NCBI GenBank assembly: GCA_000149225.2
Contig: CM000694.1
Span: 1,737,623-1,801,622 of the forward strand
Reading direction: 5' to 3'
Origin: Lachancea kluyveri NRRL Y-12651
Lineage: Eukaryota; Ascomycota; Saccharomycetes; Saccharomycetales; Saccharomycetaceae
DNA length: 64,000 bases
How positions within the stretch are numbered: position 1 is the stretch's first letter; each line of letters opens with the position of its first letter. Below, piece by piece: positions 47,759 to 58,650 of this stretch. The notes beneath the pieces are model-generated. The model saw only the letters and a program-made list of their open reading frames with translations, made no database searches and was not told the DNA's origin. The translations under genes were made by a program, and so were the position numbers.

Positions 47759-49717
47759 TCTGTACGTTTCGAAAGTATATCATCTGCATGTAAAAAAAAA
47801 ACTCTGTACTATAGTTGGTATTATCGATACTTTTTTTTGGTGGAATCCAATAGGATCAATATGAAATTATTTTTTTTTCTTTTTTTTGTACAGTAGTCCA
47901 TTCAAAATACTCAGGTCTATTATCGCAGCTAAATATTGCATGCAGATGTAATAATTCTGCTTAGGATTGAAAGCCAGGATATAACACCTGTTTGCTGGGT
48001 AGGAGCCGTATAAAAGATTCAACATTTACGATGACCCTGTTCATCTACGGTAAACTACACATAAAGTCTCTATTAATAGTGGCAATAGACACGTGGATGC
48101 CATTTTTATCTATCTTAGTTGATCCTTTATCTTGAGGTCTACGTATTAGAAATATAGATAGGAAACCAAATTCAGGTTCACTTGCCTCTTCTGGTCTGGC
48201 AACGCACTACCTGCGTGTCTTTCTTTCTTTCTCTCTCTCTCTCTCTCTCTTACTTTTATTTTTACGGAGGTACAAAAATGACAATGGAAAGATAGCAGCG
48301 TCGGTCGAATCAAGAAAATTATTCACAAACGTTCAAGGTCGAATACAGTAAATCTAGCACGTTCTGATTTAACCGGAATTCTTAACCCAGTAAATGAATG
48401 CGGATTACTCGACAGGCAGGGATCGGGCAAACCTTTGTAGGTTAGAAAAGAGAATGTACCAAGTGAAACCACATGTAAGCCAAAAGATTGCTTTTTTGGA
48501 AGTTTTTTTCCCTTTTAGGCAAGACTGGACAACGCTATTACCATTGAATGCTTGGATCGCAGTTTTACTTATAAGCCTACATTCCTTCCCATTAGCTGGC
48601 TACCTTGCAAGCTTTTGTTACAAATTTGCATTTTTAACAATCGAGCATCCGATTGCACATGCAGATCGAAAATCTCGTAGATCAACTATGCTGATCAAAC
48701 AGCCGTTACATTGAACTTATTCTGTGCAGTGCATCGGCCGAAAAGCAACACCTTGTAAGAGACTGCTCTATCCTGCTCCCCCAGGAAAAAGCCGAATATG
48801 GAAACTCATGACTGATGATGTTGCAGTTGCAGAAAACAAGCAATTAATAACCTTTTGATCGACTGTCCGTGCCCATTTCTTTTCCTCGTGATTACAACCG
48901 TTATGTACGTACCCGACCGTGGCACAACATTAGGTCATCTTGGGCTCATGTAGACATTTTTGCACGGTGTTGATTCTTAAAGCTATATCTAGACAAAGCC
49001 AACCCTAGCCACCTTTGGATGAGTGAAGTTCGAAGCTCCTTTTTTTGCGTGGTGGCGTGCCTGCCTTGAGAGCACTCCGATCCCTGCCGGGAGGTTCTCG
49101 CGATTCTAAGGGCATAGGAGATTAATTTTATGTGCTGAACTTTCCTCCGTTTTTTTTTTGTTTTTTTTTTCATTTGTAGTAATATGTCGAGTAACAGCGA
49201 GATAAAGAAGGCATAGAAGCCTCTGTAGAGTCAAGTTTTCTCCATTGTTATACTCGATGAACAGTTGCGTTGCGTTTACGCATGATTACTGGACAGGAGG
49301 GAATTTTGGCTTTTTTCTTTTCCGCTAGGTTGTCCTATGACAACCGGTGGATAACTGCATACTGGTCAAGGCTTACTACTTGCACAACAAAACAGCAATC
49401 TGGACTCTTTCCCAAACCAGTGGTCAAGTTGCGCGATTTATTCGTGCGGCACGCTAAAATAACTGTTGTTGTTATCGTTGTCGTTGTTGTTGCAAGGGTC
49501 TATGCATACCACCCATTCACCGCAACTACAATTTTCAGAGACTTAAAGACCTTCAGGAGATGATCACCGTTGTTCTGCGGAGGATTCTCGTACTCACCTT
49601 GATTTACTAAATTTTTTTTTATTCTACACATTTTTCTCGGCCTGTAATTTCGTCATTCTTGTAGGTATAAAAGAAAAGACGAGCTTGGAACCATAGGAAA
49701 TACGGGTGCTGTCGATC
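47759..49717. other. Long gene-poor region upstream of the first zinc-finger gene
   Basis: About 2 kb with no gene I can support. It contains T-runs near 47870, a (CT)n tract at 48230-48250 and further T-runs near 49150. An unrecognised 106-codon ORF (48394-48714) and a 93-codon one (49282-49563, with a poly-Val run from GTT repeats) lie here. A long promoter for a tightly controlled regulator is plausible but only inferred. Confidence 0.5.
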
Positions 49718-49732
49718 ATGGTGCCCTCTTGA
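49718..49732 (+). other. Four-codon upstream ORF before the first zinc-finger gene
   Basis: ATG GTG CCC TCT TGA (MVPS stop), 36 bases before the main ATG and in another frame. If transcribed it could lower translation of the main ORF. A similar mini-ORF precedes the paralog at 51933. Confidence 0.45.
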
Positions 49733-49767
49733 GCTTCCCTTTTTCCTGGAAAAGTTCAACCGTGCTG

Positions 49768-50847
49768 ATGATCAGTTGTATATCTCAACCTCTAATGAAT
49801 TGTAAGGGCGCTTTCGATCCTGCTTCCCCGCCAGCCAAGAAACAAATGTCTTCGGAACAACACCCGTTATCGTCGACCGTAATGCCTACTTTCCGAGAAA
49901 AGAGCTCCAGCGAATCGTTCCTGCCCGATCGGCGCCATGAAACTACTAATTATCCCCGAATCCATGAAGCTCATTCGACATTCCACAATCTGCATGGCCG
50001 TATCAGAGAGTTGCAACAGGAGATACAAATGCACGTTTCTGCTTTGAATAACAGCCCGAATGGCACGCAATCACGTTTGAATGACACACAGTATTCGCTC
50101 ATTTACCACACTCTGTTGCAGCTCTTGGAGTCCCTACCCTCACCGAATTCCAGCATGTATTTGCCACCAGTAGCTTCGATACAACAGTACAATACTCCAA
50201 ATCAAGAAACCGGAACTACGGCGCTACTTTCTCTCCCACCACCATCTCGCATTCTCCATCCCTTTTCGCCTTTGACACCATCGAAATATCCTCTCGGTAC
50301 GACAGCTGTGCTACCTCCGATAACAGATATCTGTCCGAACACCACTAGCGTAAACGCTTTATCATTTCCCCAGTCCGTGGGATCAACAACGAACATTCCT
50401 CGCGCGAAATCGATGGAAAAACTAGCGATTCCTACAATGGCATCAGAAAAGGCAAGCATTGGTGATGTGTTTGCCTCCGACATTGTACCTAAAGCTTCTG
50501 TGCGCAATTTACCTCTGAACTCCAAAAGATTATCTTTTTCACCAGTTATTCAAAGCTATATTTCACCAACGCCAAAGACTCAAAGCTCTGCAACACCGAA
50601 TGAGAAGAATTTAGCAAGAAACCAATGTCATATCTGTGGCAAGGTCTGCTCGAGGCCTTCAACGTTACGAACCCATGTTCTAGTCCACACGGGTGTTAAG
50701 CCTTATCCTTGTGAATGGCCTGGTTGTAACCGAAGCTTCAACGTTAAAAGCAACATGATCAGGCACTATAAAAACCACGAGAAAAAGACAAAGGAAAATC
50801 AGGAGGTTGATCGAGAGACCCAGCAGCCCAAGTGTCCTAAGGTTTAG
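49768..50847 (+). CDS. C2H2 zinc-finger protein, YPR015C-like
   Basis: 359 residues from the first in-frame ATG (49768); the frame opens 13 codons earlier at a TTG. Most of the protein is Ser/Pro/Thr-rich and disordered. At the C-terminus are two C2H2 fingers, CHICGKVCSRPSTLRTHVLVH and CEWPGCNRSFNVKSNMIRHYKNH, the second with a four-residue cysteine spacing. The finger pair is nearly the same in the next gene. Two fingers with the TGxKPYPC linker imply sequence-specific DNA binding; target and role are unknown. Position after TIF6 matches YPR015C, whose S. cerevisiae product is also uncharacterised, with overexpression known to arrest growth. Confidence 0.85.
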   Translation: MISCISQPLMNCKGAFDPASPPAKKQMSSEQHPLSSTVMPTFREKSSSESFLPDRRHETTNYPRIHEAHSTFHNLHGRIRELQQEIQMHVSALNNSPNGTQSRLNDTQYSLIYHTLLQLLESLPSPNSSMYLPPVASIQQYNTPNQETGTTALLSLPPPSRILHPFSPLTPSKYPLGTTAVLPPITDICPNTTSVNALSFPQSVGSTTNIPRAKSMEKLAIPTMASEKASIGDVFASDIVPKASVRNLPLNSKRLSFSPVIQSYISPTPKTQSSATPNEKNLARNQCHICGKVCSRPSTLRTHVLVHTGVKPYPCEWPGCNRSFNVKSNMIRHYKNHEKKTKENQEVDRETQQPKCPKV

Positions 50848-51932
50848 AATTTTTTTTTAACATTCTTGGCATATCGTCGTTTCCTAAAGGGCAAAAAAAA
50901 AAAAATAGAAAAGAAAAAAATAGTGACAATTGGTAGCTCCCCATGCTTATTCAGGTAATTAAGCGTGGGGGAAAGGAATAGCAAAGCTTAAATATGTTAA
51001 CCTGGAATTTTTATTTTTTTGAAGTCATTGGCTAGCATTCATAGTTTAACGTGTATCGTTTTGGGAAAACCGTTTTAGAGTTAAAGGACCACTGTCTTAT
51101 CACGTGATATATATATATATATATATCGTTACAAAGAAATTAGTAATGTAAGAGAAAAAGGAAAGTCTGTCTCTCACGGTCCACTCGAATGGCTAAGTAC
51201 TCAGCAGGCTGCACCAGGCACACGGCGTACTCCAATTGAATCGTTAGCCGTGGCGAAACATATGCAAATTATTATCCTTTCTCGTCCCGTCCTGTAAATT
51301 TGCACGATGGCCAAGGAACGCGGATTTCGCCTTTGTCGAGTGTGGCATTGTTCCCGACAAAACCACAGATCTGTATTTTTCCTATTGTTTTCCCGAAGCA
51401 AACGGGCAGTTTGAGATTCTTTAAAGCCAAAGACCCTGCTTGTGTTATGTTGGCGTATGCCGATGGCCATCAAGAGACCGCATAAGCATGGTACGTAGCA
51501 ACTCCCATAAATCCTTATACTTTGAATTTTAAACCATGTGATACGAGCAATACAATTTGGTCCGCGGTGTTCTGTATACCCGTCGATGTTGTGAAGTATC
51601 ATGGCTTGCATCGGCTTAGCCACGGCGTTTTCTGTGTCTATGCAATCAACATTTAGGATCCTCAGATCAAAAAAAAAAAAGGCCAAAAAAAAACACCAAT
51701 GACATCAAAAAAAAAAAAACCGAATACCGAGTAGTTTTCTTGTATGGTTGGACTTTGAGTTTATAACTAATCACACACATATATGTACGTCTGTGTTCAG
51801 GTCTATATATGTATCGGGAGAGAAAGATAACCAGATAAACCTTCTTACAAAATAAAGACAATAAAACGCAAATTGAGTTGAAATTGTTCGCTGAACAAAA
51901 ATAGGAGAATCAAGAAAACTCGTAAAGTATCA
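50848..51932. other. Intergenic region between the two zinc-finger genes
   Basis: About 1.1 kb with A-runs near 50900, 51665 and 51710, and an (AT)n tract at about 51106-51127 beside TCACGTGA (51099-51106). No gene is supported; the 161-codon minus-strand frame at 51201-51686 has no recognisable product. Confidence 0.5.
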
Positions 51933-51944
51933 ATGCTACTGTGA
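51933..51944 (+). other. Three-codon upstream ORF before the second zinc-finger gene
   Basis: ATG CTA CTG TGA (MLL stop), 29 bases before the main ATG. It mirrors the mini-ORF in front of the paralogous gene. Confidence 0.45.
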
Positions 51945-51973
51945 GAAAAATAATATCTGTATATTTCCCCCCA

Positions 51974-52927
51974 ATGGATAAAAAAAGCTCTTTAGACTCT
52001 TCACATCATCGAAGAGATGTAAACGTTAGTCCGAGCTTAAAAGGCTGTGATGCAGTACACTTTAATCCTACACAAGCGACAAGTTTACCAAATCCCAGAA
52101 TCTGTGTGGCAAGCACTACCTCAGCAACGGTTCAAAATTTTTCTAGCAACCAACGACTCGTCTCTTCTGCCGATCCTAACGACACTTCACGGGCTTTCGT
52201 TTCACATGTTAACAAACCCGGCGTCAGCATACCACTTTTAAACCAAATTCCAAACCCATCGTCACAGAAAACATTGGGCCCCGACAATTGTCAACAAGAG
52301 CTGTGCCAACCTTTGAACTCTCCCGTCTACCACATTTCGCAGCCGAACACACCGCTACATGCCATGGCCGAACAACAAGTGACCACCAAATCCAGGGTAC
52401 ATAATCTACCAAATGATTTCCATCCACATCCAGGAAGGTCTAGTGTCAAACTGCCGCCCATTTCAACCTTGAGTGCACTAATGGATACCAATCCAGCTCC
52501 ATATCCTCCGCCGTACTTTACGTATGCAGCCCCTGCGGAATCTTCTTCCTTACCCAGTTTGAACGAGATCATACAAATGCCGAATCCACCACTATTCATC
52601 CAACCAAGAGAAACTGTATATAACTCGCCTACAAATTCCGTCAGTTCAAATACCCAAGCCTCTACAAGTAACTATGTACCATTCCAGGAAACTACAGCGG
52701 CGAACAACAGCGGACCGACGGACAGTCTCTCTGCTCGCCTGAAGAGACAATGCCCCATCTGCGGTAAACTTTGTTCAAGGCCTAGTACTTTGAAAACACA
52801 TTTCTTGATCCATACCGGCGCAACCCCTTTCAAGTGCCCTTGGCTGAACTGCAACAAAAGCTTCAATGTGAAAAGCAATATGCTTCGACACTACAAAAGT
52901 CATGAACGAAATGAGAAGTACAGGTAA
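51974..52927 (+). CDS. CMR3: C2H2 zinc-finger protein, Cmr3-like
   Basis: 317 residues from the first in-frame ATG (51974; a GTG lies 11 codons earlier), the same length as S. cerevisiae Cmr3 (YPR013C), as I recall. Disordered Ser/Pro-rich body, with LPPISTLSALM resembling LPPITDI in the first paralog. Two C-terminal C2H2 fingers, CPICGKLCSRPSTLKTHFLIH and CPWLNCNKSFNVKSNMLRHYKSH. Gene order TIF6, zinc finger, zinc finger matches YPR016C-YPR015C-YPR013C. The tandem pair arose by local duplication, and both coding regions are open. It likely acts as a DNA-binding regulator in the nucleus. Confidence 0.85.
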   Translation: MDKKSSLDSSHHRRDVNVSPSLKGCDAVHFNPTQATSLPNPRICVASTTSATVQNFSSNQRLVSSADPNDTSRAFVSHVNKPGVSIPLLNQIPNPSSQKTLGPDNCQQELCQPLNSPVYHISQPNTPLHAMAEQQVTTKSRVHNLPNDFHPHPGRSSVKLPPISTLSALMDTNPAPYPPPYFTYAAPAESSSLPSLNEIIQMPNPPLFIQPRETVYNSPTNSVSSNTQASTSNYVPFQETTAANNSGPTDSLSARLKRQCPICGKLCSRPSTLKTHFLIHTGATPFKCPWLNCNKSFNVKSNMLRHYKSHERNEKYR

Positions 52928-54034
52928 AGTGGGATAAAGCGGGAATGGGCCACACAGATCGTGCTATTTTGCGAATCCCGACATTCTGTCCAAGCGATCT
53001 GAAGAAGTTGCATTTCTCATCTCTACTGGTAAGAACAAACGACATGGGATATTACGAAGATCTCTTAAGCCTCTTTAGAACCTACAAATTATAGTTCTAC
53101 TTTTCAAGCAACGACCGTCTTTTTCCCTCCCATAACAACTCTTTTTTTTTATTCCATTGTAATTTATTTTTTTTTAAAGAATCAAAGCAAAAAGATGAAG
53201 AGTGATTCCAAAAAAGAATTAAATCTACAGATTTGGCACTATTATGTGGGATACGCTAGAAACTAGGAAATAAAAGATTAAAGCCTCATTTTTCTTTGGT
53301 TTCAACGGGATGTTTTTGGTGGAATGGAGACCCAAAAATGCACCTTTGCGGTCGTACCCGGAAGAAAGCTAAACCACTCTAAGCGGAAAATTGTGAACGG
53401 TCCATGACAAAGCAAAGAAAGGTAAGATTTCTGTTTACATGTTCTTTAGTGGATCGCTTCTAAAAGGACGCTCCGACGATTTTCCTTTCATTCCTATTTA
53501 TTTTTGCATCCGTTCAATTTGCGCCAGCTAAATCTTCAAAAGAAACAATCGATCAAACATTAGCGCCATTTCTATGTTGATCGAAATGTCAGGTACTAAC
53601 ATGAGGTAGAATGTAGAAAGAAAAAAAAAGTGATCTGCCATGCTATTAGTTATGAAATGTATTTTTTTTGATGCAACAGGAGACTTGGATTATGATTACA
53701 ACCGTAGGCACGACGCGCCAATAGTGGCAATTGCCTTTTTCGGTTAAAAAAAAAAGAAAGGGAGAAAAAACAGAGAGAGAAAGAGAGCTAGCAACAAGGC
53801 ATGTATAGCCAATATGTGTGCAAGTAACGCGTCAAAAGTTAGATACCTATAGATATGTATATAGACACACGCATACATATGTGTATACACGTCAATGCAC
53901 GTTGAAAATGAGAGGATTGTCCATGGGATTTTGTTTGGCAAATGGATCGCACAAACTTCTACAAGAATTCAATGCTCTTTGAGACTGGAATGGTCTTTCT
54001 TTCAGCAATGACATTAGAGTGACGTAGTGCAGCC

Positions 54035-54069
54035 TGCTGCTTGCTGCTTGCTGCTTGCTGCTTGCTGCT
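54035..54069. repeat. Five tandem copies of TGCTGCT
   Basis: Perfect 7-bp unit repeated five times. Non-coding. Confidence 0.9.
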
Positions 54070-54984
54070 CATTCCAAGTTCTCATCCGCTTACCTTTTTT
54101 TTTTGTTTTTATTACTTTGCTTGAGATTGTTATGTGCGTTTCCGCATAATGAAAAGACGCGCCACAGCCGCGAAAGAGATCTACTGAGAATGGAGGTTTC
54201 GGGAAACCCGTCAATGGCTTTTGCTTCGTCGTGAACAAAAGACCCAACTGCTTTTTAGAGCCACGTATAATGTAGAATCGAGAGTATGTACCTTCTAGAA
54301 AAAACGTGTCTTGCTACTCGCCACGACTTCAAACGGTTTACACAGAACATGTTTGCGTCACGGTAACACTGACCCATAGCAACCGTTGGCTCGTCAATCC
54401 CTTTCGAAATCGAAGCGACATGTTTTATGTATACACATATACATATATCTTTTTTGGTCACCTTTGCCTACAAGCTTTCTCTAAAGTTTGCTGATACACG
54501 TTCGATTTTGTACCAAAATCTATGGATCCATCAGTTGTAGGCTTGTTGGTCGGCTTTATTCGGATGTCTTTTGGGAATCCAGGCCAAAGATTTAAAAAAA
54601 ACCCACACCACTGGATTTTCTGTCGCCATAGCAGTTTCCTGTTCTATGCGGAACGCCGTTGGCGAATTCCAATCGCGGTCCGAATTTCTGTATTCACAAT
54701 TGTTTGTAGAAAACGCAATTCCCCATCTCAAACATCAAACGCTGTTTTTTCTTTCCCTTTTGTTTTAGAAACAGCGTTTCTCTTGTTTTTCCATCTCTGG
54801 ACAGTTCAAGATGCCATGATCAGCGTTTTTCCCGTCTTTTCGCAACACAACGCGGTACCTTGAGTCTTTCTCTTTTTTTCTTTCTCGTTTTCCCTTCTCC
54901 AAAAGGCAAGCGCAAGGCATTATTTACAAAGCTCTAGACGCATGAACTATTTCATGCAAACCCATCTTTCTCGTTCAGCGAGCG

Positions 54985-55017
<33 letters not shown>
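54985..55017. repeat. Poly(A) run of 33 bases
   Basis: Uninterrupted A on the plus strand between GCG and CGG. The exact length may be subject to sequencing slippage. Confidence 0.85.
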
Positions 55018-55018
<1 letters not shown>

Positions 55019-56805
55019 GGCTTTTAAAATGAGGAACAGATCACGGCTTTAATCTGTTTTCATGCAAATCATTATTCGCAAAAAGACAAGAAGATGTTCG
55101 TTTTGCCCTTACCTAACAAATATTCGTTAAACATCCGCAAAAAAAAAATTTTTTTTAGTGGCTTTCTACTTTGGCATGGTTCAAAACCTTTACGCGTCCG
55201 ACCTAGATGGGGCGCAATCATTTCTACCGTTGGAAGAAGGATTTGGGATTTGCAGGTTGATTATTAAGCTTAACTACAACCCGCATGAGAGAGGATATGT
55301 GGGAAGTCATCGTTTCCAACTAACTATTTAGAGATTGTGCATATGAAACTTTGGTTGTTGGCTGTGTGGACCACCTTAAGCGCATTTGTAGTCTTGACGA
55401 AAACATACAGCAGGCCTTGTAACACAACACGTAGCGCTGTGGCCCGACCATGTGTAGATAGATACATCCTGATCCGAGACGTTGCCACCACCATCACCTA
55501 TTTTTGCCACTCTTGAAAATTTCTACTCTGGTGTAGCCTGCAGGAAAAATCTGCAACAAGAGGATCGCTGTTTTTTCTCAGTCGTTAGAAGGTAGTTATG
55601 ATAACGAAGAAAGAGACAGATCGCTTTTGGTACGGAAAGCGTTACAAACCGATGCGGCTTATGACGATCATCACAAGCGTAGCCTTTGATTTCGAATTAT
55701 TCCGTTGCATCCTGGACACATGATACGGTGGAGATCTGTAAAGTCCAGGCAGTGTGCATTGATACCGTCATGTTTGGAAAATCGTTACTTTGTTTACACT
55801 ACAGTTTGAAACTGCTGCCTTTTTCACCTTCTGCATCACGTTGTAAAATCAATTGCGGTTATGCACTCTTGATCTGATGACAATAGATGGAACTAGCATA
55901 TCTGCATGGGAATTAGCGAAACATCACGCTGTTTCCACATGTTCAATGCAGCTTCTTTTTTTTTTAAGGAATCAGTATTTTCTTGCAACCCATGAAACTA
56001 TTGGCTCTTTAGGAGTAGAGGGAAACTACGGTTATACGCCAATTGAGAAAAATGAAAAAAAGACTACGGTATCTCTCCGTTCTTCAACAGTTGCAATAAC
56101 ATACACAAAGGAAAAAGAAAAATAAACAAATAAATAAAATACAAGGGAAATGGCGAGCAGTTGCTGACAGCACAGCTGTCATCACTTCTATAACTCTCTT
56201 TTTCTGTTTGGTTCAGAAAACCACGTGATTTACTGCTGGTTGAGCGAATGTGAGGTAGGAACGCTGAGCCCCAGGATGGCGTGCATCGATGGTTTGGTTT
56301 TGGAGCTGTATGTGGATCCTCGTTGTACCTAGAGTAGCCGAATTTGTCGATACAACCACTTTTCTGAGATTGCCACACGTATGCACTGATGTCAGCAAAC
56401 TTTCAGGGCCTTGGCTTTCTTCCGTGTAGATTGTCGGTACCGCATGCGATAAAGCGACCTGCCCGATCACGAAACTATACGCAAACCGCCACACTACGCT
56501 CTATTGGTGGCCTGTAAAGTAAACTCAAGTACACCAGAATTATCGAGAGACTGCTCTTTTTCTTTTTTTTTTTTTTTTTTTTTTTTTTCTCTTCATCATA
56601 AAGCGTCACATCTGTTAATGGCATACATAGCGAAGACACCTTAGCAAACGTTCTTTTTGCCAATCGTGTGATATGGAAATTCCAACCTACGACTTATGGC
56701 CACCATCCCATCACCAAAATCCAACGCAGAACTCGCTAGGTCATTCTCGACAAAGGGCTGCCTCGATTTACGACGTGGAATCATAAAATGACAATCGAAT
56801 CGAAT

Positions 56806-56806
<1 letters not shown>

Positions 56807-56841
<35 letters not shown>
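56807..56841. repeat. Poly(A) run of 35 bases
   Basis: Uninterrupted A after GAATC, about 350 bp upstream of the mannosyltransferase start. A 26-base T run lies 220 bp to its left. Confidence 0.85.
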
Positions 56842-56845
<4 letters not shown>

Positions 56846-57189
56846 GTTAATTCAGTTCCTTGTTTTTTGGCACTTCTAAATTTCAACTATCTCTACGCTT
56901 TCATCCACATTCGACTACTAACCTTTCAATCGATCTACTATGTCGTGTGTGGTGATTTATATATCTCTTAGACCCAGACACCAAAAAACTCACCAGGTTT
57001 TGGATGTTTTCCAATCTTTTTCAACGGGCCAGAACAAGAGTTGAAAAGGCCAATACTATAAAAATTGACGGTGTTTCCAGCGAAAGTTTTTTTTTCTTTC
57101 CACTCCCAAGACCTTACTTTCCCACTTCCCTCCTTGTCTGGACACCTGCTTACTGTCAACCCCTTCATCAACAAAGCAACTCACTCGGA

Positions 57190-58650
57190 ATGATACTGTT
57201 GCAGGCCAAAGTTCACGCGTTTGTCAAGAGGATCTGGAAGCCACTTGGCTTCTTACTGGTAACAGCAGCCCTTGTACATTTTTTTATTCCAACACAGAAT
57301 GGAGGCTTGAATGTTGTCAACACTGTATTCGATGACAGCATGGGTAACTTGACCCAGAGGCACTGGACCGACCAGTGCCAAGATTCTTTATCCCTTCCAG
57401 ATCTGAACTTTGATACTTCGTCTTCTAATTTTACCAAACTGGTTATTTTGGAAAAACTGGAAAATGGATCTTCCAAGAAGTTGTCGAATTTCATCGACGA
57501 GGAGAATCCCTTAAAGACTTTGGTTAGTTTGGTCCAGAATTTTGCTATTCCAGGGCTACTCGTTCAGGGCGGTGATACACACACAGGGCGTGCCATCCAT
57601 TCGGACTCTAAAGTTTATGATTTTCGTCAGACTCAACCTGCAAAAGGCTATTACAAATCGGTATTCTCAATCGGCGATGAGATCTCAGATGTGCTAATCA
57701 CTACTTTGGTTAAAGATGTCAATGCTCTTGGTAAAGACAGAAGTTTGGAAGATTATGTCACAAACACTTTGGAACACTTCACCTTCGATAAGACCAAAAT
57801 ATCCTTGGCTTTCTACTTTAGAAGAGAATCTGATTATCTGGCAGCGCAAAAGATTTTTCACGAGTACTATAGGAGGAATAACTATCAGCTGTCCTATGCG
57901 GACTTAGGGATCTCGGATTGCTTAAATTTTTACAACACAGTCAACATGATGAACAATTTCAAACAACAGGTACCCGATGGTCCAGCTTACAACCGTATCA
58001 CGTTGATTTATGCACCATTCTTGGAGGAAAGCGCAGACGAAATCTCAAGAGAGGATAGGCATAAAGACAGCGTTCAAAGGGCTCGTAGAAAGACTATTGC
58101 AAAGGTGAGAAACTTTTTGTACAACAGATCGCATATGGACGAGAAATATACGCTGACGATCGATAGCGATATGATGGTTATCCCATCAGACATGCTGGAA
58201 AAATTTGTCAAGATGGGGAAAGAGTTAATTGTTCCAAGAATTTTGAGAGTGGGTTCCGACAGAGAATACGATAAGAACACTTGGATCGGTGAAAGAACAA
58301 AACCGGAGGACACTTCTAAGCAAAACAATTATGAGTCTTACGTGCCAAGACCAGTTAATGGGAAGACCAAATTTTTACAGGACTGCGTGGACGAGAAAAT
58401 CACTTTGAACTCTCCAGAGGCTTATACCGACAACGTGGTGGAACTGGACTCTGTTGGTGGTGCTATTCTGTTTTGGGACAACAAAATTTTTGACCAAGGT
58501 ATCCAATTTCCTGTTTTCTATCTGATTGGTAGCGATTGGGATCATTCCGAAGGTTATGATGGTGTTGAGACTGAGGGCTTGTGTTACCAGGCGAAGACAT
58601 TGGGCTACAAATGTTACGGTGTACCAAATGTGATATGTCGTCACGAATAA
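57190..58650 (+). CDS. GT62 (Anp1/Mnn9/Van1 family) Golgi mannosyltransferase
   Basis: 486 residues when started at the ATG at 57190. An upstream in-frame ATG at 57004 would add 62 residues, but that stretch is Phe/Pro-rich, and a TATAAAAA box (57057-57064) lies between the two, so the later start is preferred. It gives a classic type II layout with a short basic tail (KVHAFVKRIWK), a membrane anchor (PLGFLLVTAALVHFFI), and a luminal domain. The latter has DSD in LTIDSDMMVIP, matching the DxD metal site of the family, and the signatures ELDSVGGAILF and a late TEGLCYQAKTLGYKCYGVPN. It would extend alpha-1,6-mannan on N-glycans. It is more divergent than Mnn9, Van1 and Anp1 are from each other, from memory, and has no clear S. 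cerevisiae ortholog at this place. Confidence 0.85.
   Translation: MILLQAKVHAFVKRIWKPLGFLLVTAALVHFFIPTQNGGLNVVNTVFDDSMGNLTQRHWTDQCQDSLSLPDLNFDTSSSNFTKLVILEKLENGSSKKLSNFIDEENPLKTLVSLVQNFAIPGLLVQGGDTHTGRAIHSDSKVYDFRQTQPAKGYYKSVFSIGDEISDVLITTLVKDVNALGKDRSLEDYVTNTLEHFTFDKTKISLAFYFRRESDYLAAQKIFHEYYRRNNYQLSYADLGISDCLNFYNTVNMMNNFKQQVPDGPAYNRITLIYAPFLEESADEISREDRHKDSVQRARRKTIAKVRNFLYNRSHMDEKYTLTIDSDMMVIPSDMLEKFVKMGKELIVPRILRVGSDREYDKNTWIGERTKPEDTSKQNNYESYVPRPVNGKTKFLQDCVDEKITLNSPEAYTDNVVELDSVGGAILFWDNKIFDQGIQFPVFYLIGSDWDHSEGYDGVETEGLCYQAKTLGYKCYGVPNVICRHE

Larger units (their letters stand above)
52928..57189. other. 4.3-kb gene-free region with long homopolymer runs
   Basis: By far the longest stretch without a gene. 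It has a 33-A run (54985-55017), a 26-T run (56563-56588) and a 35-A run (56807-56841), plus a 7-bp tandem repeat near 54035. ORFs up to 113 codons occur on both strands and none is recognisable. No tRNA was found. TATAAAAA at 57057-57064 near its right end should serve the mannosyltransferase. An unannotated non-coding RNA cannot be excluded. Confidence 0.5.

Noticed and set aside
48394-48714. 106-codon ORF with a hydrophobic stretch
   Set aside because: No recognisable family, composition like its surroundings, and only slightly longer than chance allows in this region.
49282-49563. ORF with a poly-valine membrane-like run
   Set aside because: The Val run comes from a short GTT-type repeat; no family likeness and no clear promoter.
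51099-51127. TCACGTGA followed by an AT tract, considered as a centromere (CDEI-CDEII)
   Set aside because: The AT tract is only about 20 bp and no CDEIII-like TTCCGAA block lies at the right distance. No other centromere candidate was found.
51201-51686. 161-codon minus-strand ORF between the zinc-finger genes
   Set aside because: No family recognised; it lies in a promoter region and crosses A-runs. Kept only as a weak possibility.
54590-54620. CCCACACCA, considered as a telomerase RNA template
   Set aside because: Too short and not repeat-like; no other telomerase RNA feature can be seen by eye.
57004-57189. 62-codon N-terminal extension of the GT62 gene
   Set aside because: Pyrimidine-rich leader-like sequence, with a TATA box inside, and the later ATG gives the usual type II membrane layout.
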